Shown here in pieces: positions 34,542 to 37,694 of a DNA stretch of 37,694 nt. Under the pieces are notes generated by a model that was given only the letters and a program-made list of their open reading frames with translations, was not told where the DNA came from and did not search any database. Each line of letters begins with the position of its first letter. Position 1 is the stretch's first letter. Both the position numbers and the translations under genes were made by a program. Source of the DNA: Lachnospiraceae bacterium (GTDB lineage: Bacteria; Bacillota; Clostridia; Lachnospirales; Lachnospiraceae); contig JAIKZD010000031.1 of assembly GCA_024682555.1 (NCBI GenBank), forward strand, positions 1-37,694, written 5' to 3'.

Positions 34542-36413
34542 GTGGATAAGAGAGAACAAACAGGAAAAAAGGAATATCACATTCTGTTCCTCACAGGCTG
34601 TATTCTGGGTGCAGCCTGCTTTCTCTTTGTATACGGATACAGGATACTGAATCCCCTTTATGATGACTGGCTGTTTACCGGAGACATGGATCTTAAGCAG
34701 CATTATATCGGTTTCTGCCATTTCAGGCAGAGCAGATGGCAGTTTCCCATAGGACTCATAGAAACCCTGTCCTATCCAAACAGCATGTCCGTCATATATA
34801 CGGATTCCATACCTTTGTTTGCGGTGTTTTTCAAGATCTTTTCCTATATACTTCCGGTGAGATTTCAGTATTTCGGACTTTTCGGGATCCTTTCCTTTAT
34901 GCTGATGGGAGGCTTTTCAGCCCTTCTTTTGAGGAGATTTACGGACAACCGGTTTGTCTGTGCTGCGGGCTCGGTCTTCTTTATCCTTGCCTACCCCGTC
35001 ATACAGAGGCTTTACTATCATACCGCCCTTTCCGCACAGTGGATCATTATCCTCTGTCTTTGTATATGGCTCTATCAGGAAGAGATGACCAAAAGAAAAA
35101 GGCTCCTGCTCTGGAGTCTTATGGGCTTTCTCTGCGTGGGGATCCATTCGTATTTTCTGCCAATGGCCGGTCTTATCATGTTATGTGCGGTTACGGATGA
35201 GATCATTTCATCGGGGTCTTCAGGCAAAGCATCCTCCGGCGAAACATCTTCCGGCGAAGGATCTTACAAAGGAGCGTCCTTAGATAAGACACGATCCGGA
35301 CGGTTTATACGGTTCATGAAAAAACCTTCGGTAAGACAGGGTATCCTGACCGTTGTCCTGTTCTGTGCATCTGCCCTTTTGAATCTGTATATCCTCGGGG
35401 GATTTTACGGAGGAACGGATGCTTCGGGGCCGGGGCTTGGCACCTTTAACAGCAACCTTAATACCTTTATCAATCCTTTAAGCGACGGAAAAGTCTACGG
35501 CAGCCTCCCCCTTTATAACGGCTTTCAGTATGAGGGCTTCGGATACCTGGGCTTTGGTATCATCTGCCTGTTAGCGATCGCTGCCGTATTATATCTGACC
35601 GTAAGATATATAAAGCCCGCACCCGGAACAGGCCGGGGTTTTCGGGATTCAAGGAAAGCCGGATCAGCGGGAACCATGCCGGAAGATGCGGGATCAGCGG
35701 GAACCGTACCGGAAGATGCGGGATCGCATGGCAGACCGGGCGTTTTCACCCACGGATACAGGATATATATTTCCGCTGCCCTGTTTCTTGTTTCGGCGGC
35801 CATGGCCATACTTCCCATGGTCACCCTTAACGATAAAAAGCTCTTCGGGGTTCCCTATCCCGGATTTATCCACAGGATATTGAGCATATTCCGCTCAAAC
35901 GGGCGTTTTATCTGGCCCTGCGTATACCTTCTCATGCTCGCGGCCATAGTGATCCCCGTAAAAATACTGAAAAACACAAAGAAAGCGGCAGCGATCCTTC
36001 TGATCGCGGCCCTTGTCCTTCAGCTGTATGATATCTCGTATATGCTGTCCTACAAGCACGAACAGTTTGCAAAAGAGCAGAGATATGAAAATGTCTGGAC
36101 GGAAAACACCTATATACCGGACATCCGCAGATTTTCCGGCTTTGTTTTTCTCTACAATGACAACGATATCATCATGGATACGGCGTTTTACGCATATTTA
36201 AACGGTATGTGGCAGAATAATTACTACTATGCCAGAGACATAAACGAGATCATAGACAATGATATAAATGAATGGAAACATGAGCTTAAGAACGGGATGA
36301 TACAGGATAATGTCATCTACATCTTTAAGGATGAGGATCCGAATGAGGAACTGACAGGCGGACTATTAACCTTTTCGGATATTGAGGGACATGTATACGG
36401 ATGGAAGAAGTGA
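34542..36413 (+). CDS. Large polytopic membrane protein, DUF6311-like (possible GT-C glycosyltransferase)
   Basis: A 623-aa integral membrane protein with about eleven hydrophobic segments. The region after the first helix (NPLYDDWLFTGDMDLKQHYIGFCHFR) has paired acidic residues where GT-C glycosyltransferases bind their lipid-sugar donor, and a WQFPIGL...LSYPNSMSVIYTDSIPLFA stretch recalls DUF6311. The function is not established. Two cytoplasmic or linker regions are low-complexity: Ser/Gly-rich SSG[KE]x repeats (about residues 224-242) and SAGTxPEDAG repeats (about 374-394). The start is GTG 34542 with GAGG upstream. The C-terminal 100 residues are soluble. Confidence 0.78.
   Translation: MDKREQTGKKEYHILFLTGCILGAACFLFVYGYRILNPLYDDWLFTGDMDLKQHYIGFCHFRQSRWQFPIGLIETLSYPNSMSVIYTDSIPLFAVFFKIFSYILPVRFQYFGLFGILSFMLMGGFSALLLRRFTDNRFVCAAGSVFFILAYPVIQRLYYHTALSAQWIIILCLCIWLYQEEMTKRKRLLLWSLMGFLCVGIHSYFLPMAGLIMLCAVTDEIISSGSSGKASSGETSSGEGSYKGASLDKTRSGRFIRFMKKPSVRQGILTVVLFCASALLNLYILGGFYGGTDASGPGLGTFNSNLNTFINPLSDGKVYGSLPLYNGFQYEGFGYLGFGIICLLAIAAVLYLTVRYIKPAPGTGRGFRDSRKAGSAGTMPEDAGSAGTVPEDAGSHGRPGVFTHGYRIYISAALFLVSAAMAILPMVTLNDKKLFGVPYPGFIHRILSIFRSNGRFIWPCVYLLMLAAIVIPVKILKNTKKAAAILLIAALVLQLYDISYMLSYKHEQFAKEQRYENVWTENTYIPDIRRFSGFVFLYNDNDIIMDTAFYAYLNGMWQNNYYYARDINEIIDNDINEWKHELKNGMIQDNVIYIFKDEDPNEELTGGLLTFSDIEGHVYGWKK
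35217..35261 (+). repeat. In-frame 15-bp tandem repeat
   Basis: Three 15-bp units (35217-35231, 35232-35246, 35247-35261) coding SSGKA, SSGET and SSGEG inside the membrane-protein gene. Unit length is a multiple of three, so copy-number change keeps the frame. Confidence 0.8.
35661..35720 (+). repeat. In-frame 30-bp tandem repeat
   Basis: Two 30-bp units (35661-35690 and 35691-35720) differing at three adjacent positions (ATG versus GTA), plus a partial third. They encode GSAGTMPEDA and GSAGTVPEDA. Confidence 0.88.
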
Positions 36414-36515
36414 CGCAGGGAGCTTTTGCCGGGAAGGCTGTTTTAAACAATAAAAAAGGACAGCTGCCATATTGACAAATGCCCTTTTGGTTGTCTTATT
36501 CGGGAAGCCAGATGA

Positions 36516-36746
36516 TCAGATCATGTATGGCTTGATAACAGCCAAAACGTCATCTGCATTTCCTTCTGAATGGATGTTTAAGTCGATGGGCTTAGAAAGA
36601 TCCAGACTGAAGATTCCCATGATCGACTTTGCATCGATAACATATCTTCCTGATACCAGGTCGAAATCATAATCAAACTTGGTGATATCGTTTACGAATT
36701 TCTTAACCTTGTCGATCGAATTTAAAGAAATCTGAACTGTTTTCAT
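36516..36746 (-). CDS. HPr-family protein lacking the PTS histidine
   Basis: A 76-aa protein with the HPr fold. The central helix motif DAKSIMGIFSLDL (38-50) is clearly that of HPr, with Ser41 in the place of the regulatory Ser46. The N-terminal loop that should contain GLHARP reads NSIDKVKKF, so the phospho-accepting His is missing. It is shorter than HPr (about 85-88 aa) by several residues. AGGAGGT before the ATG and a very good promoter indicate that it is expressed. It is unlinked to PTS genes and is divergent from mtaB. Together with the gene at 13195 it gives two His-less HPr paralogues in one window. Confidence 0.85.
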   Translation of the reverse strand: MKTVQISLNSIDKVKKFVNDITKFDYDFDLVSGRYVIDAKSIMGIFSLDLSKPIDLNIHSEGNADDVLAVIKPYMI

Positions 36747-36781
36747 TATCTTACCTCCTGTTTCTTTTTTTTACATGATTT

Positions 36782-36810
36782 ATGATAATTCCGCAAAAAA
36801 TAAAAGTCAA
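36782..36810 (-). promoter_or_regulatory. Promoter of the second HPr-like gene
   Basis: Minus-strand -35 TTGACT (36805-36810) and -10 TATCAT (36782-36787) with a 17-bp spacer. The -10 is 35 bp from the start codon. Confidence 0.75.
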
Positions 36811-36843
36811 TACGGAAAACCGAACAAAAAAAAGGAGCAAATG

Positions 36844-37694
36844 ATGCTTAAAGTGGCATTTCATAATCTGGGCTGTAAAGTAAATTCTTATGAAAATGAG
36901 AAAATGATACAAATGTTCAGGGAAAAAGAGTACAAAATTGTTCCCTTTGACCAAAAGGCAGACATTTACATCATAAATACCTGCACAGTCACCAATATCG
37001 CAGACAGAAAATCCAGGCAGATGATACACAGGGCGAGACAGTTAAACCCCGATGCCGTGGTGGTGGCCTGCGGATGCTATGTTGAGACCTTTAAGGACAA
37101 AAATGACGGGGACAAAACCATAGACCTGGCCGTAAAAAACAGGGAGAAACCGGATATAGTAAGGATCGTGGAGGAATACCTTAAGGAAAAAGAAGACTAT
37201 AAGGAAAAGGAAGCCGGTCCCGGGTCCGTAAAGGATATCTGTCCTGAGTCCGGGAAAGTTCCCGGTCATGATGAACATACCAGAGCCGTCATAAAGGTGC
37301 AGGACGGCTGTGACCAGTTCTGCAGCTACTGCATAATACCCTTTGTCAGGGGAAGGATCTCAAGCAGGGATGATGAGGATATAGCGGATGAGATCAAAAC
37401 CTTAAGGGACAGGGGATTCAAAGAGGTGGTCATTACGGGCATTCATTTAAGCTCCTTCGGACTTGACAGGGAAGAAGAGAAGAGATCATATAACAGTGCC
37501 GCTTCAAAAGGGGAATACACAAACAAAGCCCTCATGGAGCTTATACGAAAGGTGAGCGAAACGGAGGGGATCGAAAGGATACGTCTGGGATCTCTGGAGC
37601 CGAGGATAATAACGGATGAGTTTCTGTCATTTCTGTCAAAGACCCCGAAATTCTGTCCTCATTTCCACTTATCCCTGCAGAGCGGATCGGACAG
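36844..37694 (+). CDS. mtaB: tRNA (N6-threonylcarbamoyladenosine37-C2)-methylthiotransferase MtaB, 3' end cut by window
   Basis: Radical-SAM enzyme that adds a methylthio group to t6A37 of tRNA. The MTTase N-terminal domain is present with three cluster-binding cysteines in LGCKVN, NTCTVT and CGCY. The radical-SAM core begins with CDQFCSYCIIPFVRG, and GIHLSS plus LGSLEP follow. Between them lies an unusually Lys/Glu-rich stretch (about 37174-37250, EEYLKEKEDYKEKEAG). The first 284 codons are visible; the frame is open at the right edge. Two adjacent ATGs (36841, 36844) are possible; AGGAG at 36833-36837 favours the second. The GCKVNSYE start distinguishes MtaB from MiaB. Confidence 0.93.
   Translation, partial: MLKVAFHNLGCKVNSYENEKMIQMFREKEYKIVPFDQKADIYIINTCTVTNIADRKSRQMIHRARQLNPDAVVVACGCYVETFKDKNDGDKTIDLAVKNREKPDIVRIVEEYLKEKEDYKEKEAGPGSVKDICPESGKVPGHDEHTRAVIKVQDGCDQFCSYCIIPFVRGRISSRDDEDIADEIKTLRDRGFKEVVITGIHLSSFGLDREEEKRSYNSAASKGEYTNKALMELIRKVSETEGIERIRLGSLEPRIITDEFLSFLSKTPKFCPHFHLSLQSGSD

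Noticed and set aside
36455-36500. Terminator after the membrane protein gene
   Set aside because: An A-rich/T-rich 6-7 bp pairing with a long loop exists, but the stem is weak and the spacing is poor.

Overview
The window looks like chromosomal DNA of a low-to-mid-GC Gram-positive anaerobe, most likely family Lachnospiraceae (Clostridia); the genus cannot be fixed from sequence alone. The evidence is the gene order uvrC-hprK-glcK-murB-rapZ-whiA-(HPr-like), an HrcA/CIRCE-controlled heat-shock operon, proteins resembling clostridial DUF3048, DUF6465, DUF2752 and DUF6311 families, strong AGGAGG-type ribosome binding sites, and heavy use of AGG (Arg) and ATA (Ile) codons. Almost all of the DNA is coding, mostly on the + strand. 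I see no insertion sequence, prophage, CRISPR array, tRNA or rRNA.

Layout. (1) 1-6442: a sugar-uptake locus. It holds the 3' part of a xylose-binding-like lipoprotein, a terminator, a second ChvE-like lipoprotein, a two-domain ATPase and two tandem, clearly paralogous permeases. (2) 6594-13449: uvrC, then a tightly packed hprK-glcK-murB-rapZ-whiA run that ends in an HPr-like gene whose phosphorylatable His15 is Glu while Ser46 is kept, as in Crh. (3) 13546-15399: a membrane glycosyltransferase and a membrane protein with a degenerate GGDEF domain. (4) 15422-15548: a compact, highly structured non-coding element with one closing stem and three internal hairpins. (5) 15586-20273: a five-gene nucleotide-heptose cassette: SDR epimerase, HddA-like kinase, a fused HddC-like nucleotidyltransferase/GmhB-like phosphatase, GmhA-like isomerase, and a transaldolase-family enzyme that could supply or drain sedoheptulose 7-phosphate. 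(6) 20431-25566: promoter, CIRCE operator, hrcA-grpE-dnaK-dnaJ and a terminator. (7) 25610-28513: a histone-H1-like Lys/Ala-rich protein on the - strand, a DUF3048 lipoprotein and two small membrane proteins. (8) 28568-31989: thpR and a mannose-1-phosphate guanylyltransferase on the - strand, divergent from prmA-rsmE. (9) 32083-37694: cysteine desulfurase, thiI, a polytopic membrane protein with in-frame minisatellites, a second His-less HPr-like gene on the - strand, and the 5' part of mtaB.

How it fits together. The HprK kinase, a Ser46-only HPr paralogue and a glucokinase suggest carbon-catabolite control placed beside cell-wall genes (murB, rapZ, whiA). The heptose cassette, the mannose-1-phosphate guanylyltransferase and the glycosyltransferase point to production of GDP-sugars for a surface glycan. 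The cysteine desulfurase/ThiI pair and MtaB belong to sulfur-dependent tRNA modification. The most unusual items are the structured element at 15422-15548, the Gram-positive heptose cassette with its gene fusion, and the two HPr paralogues that lack the PTS histidine.
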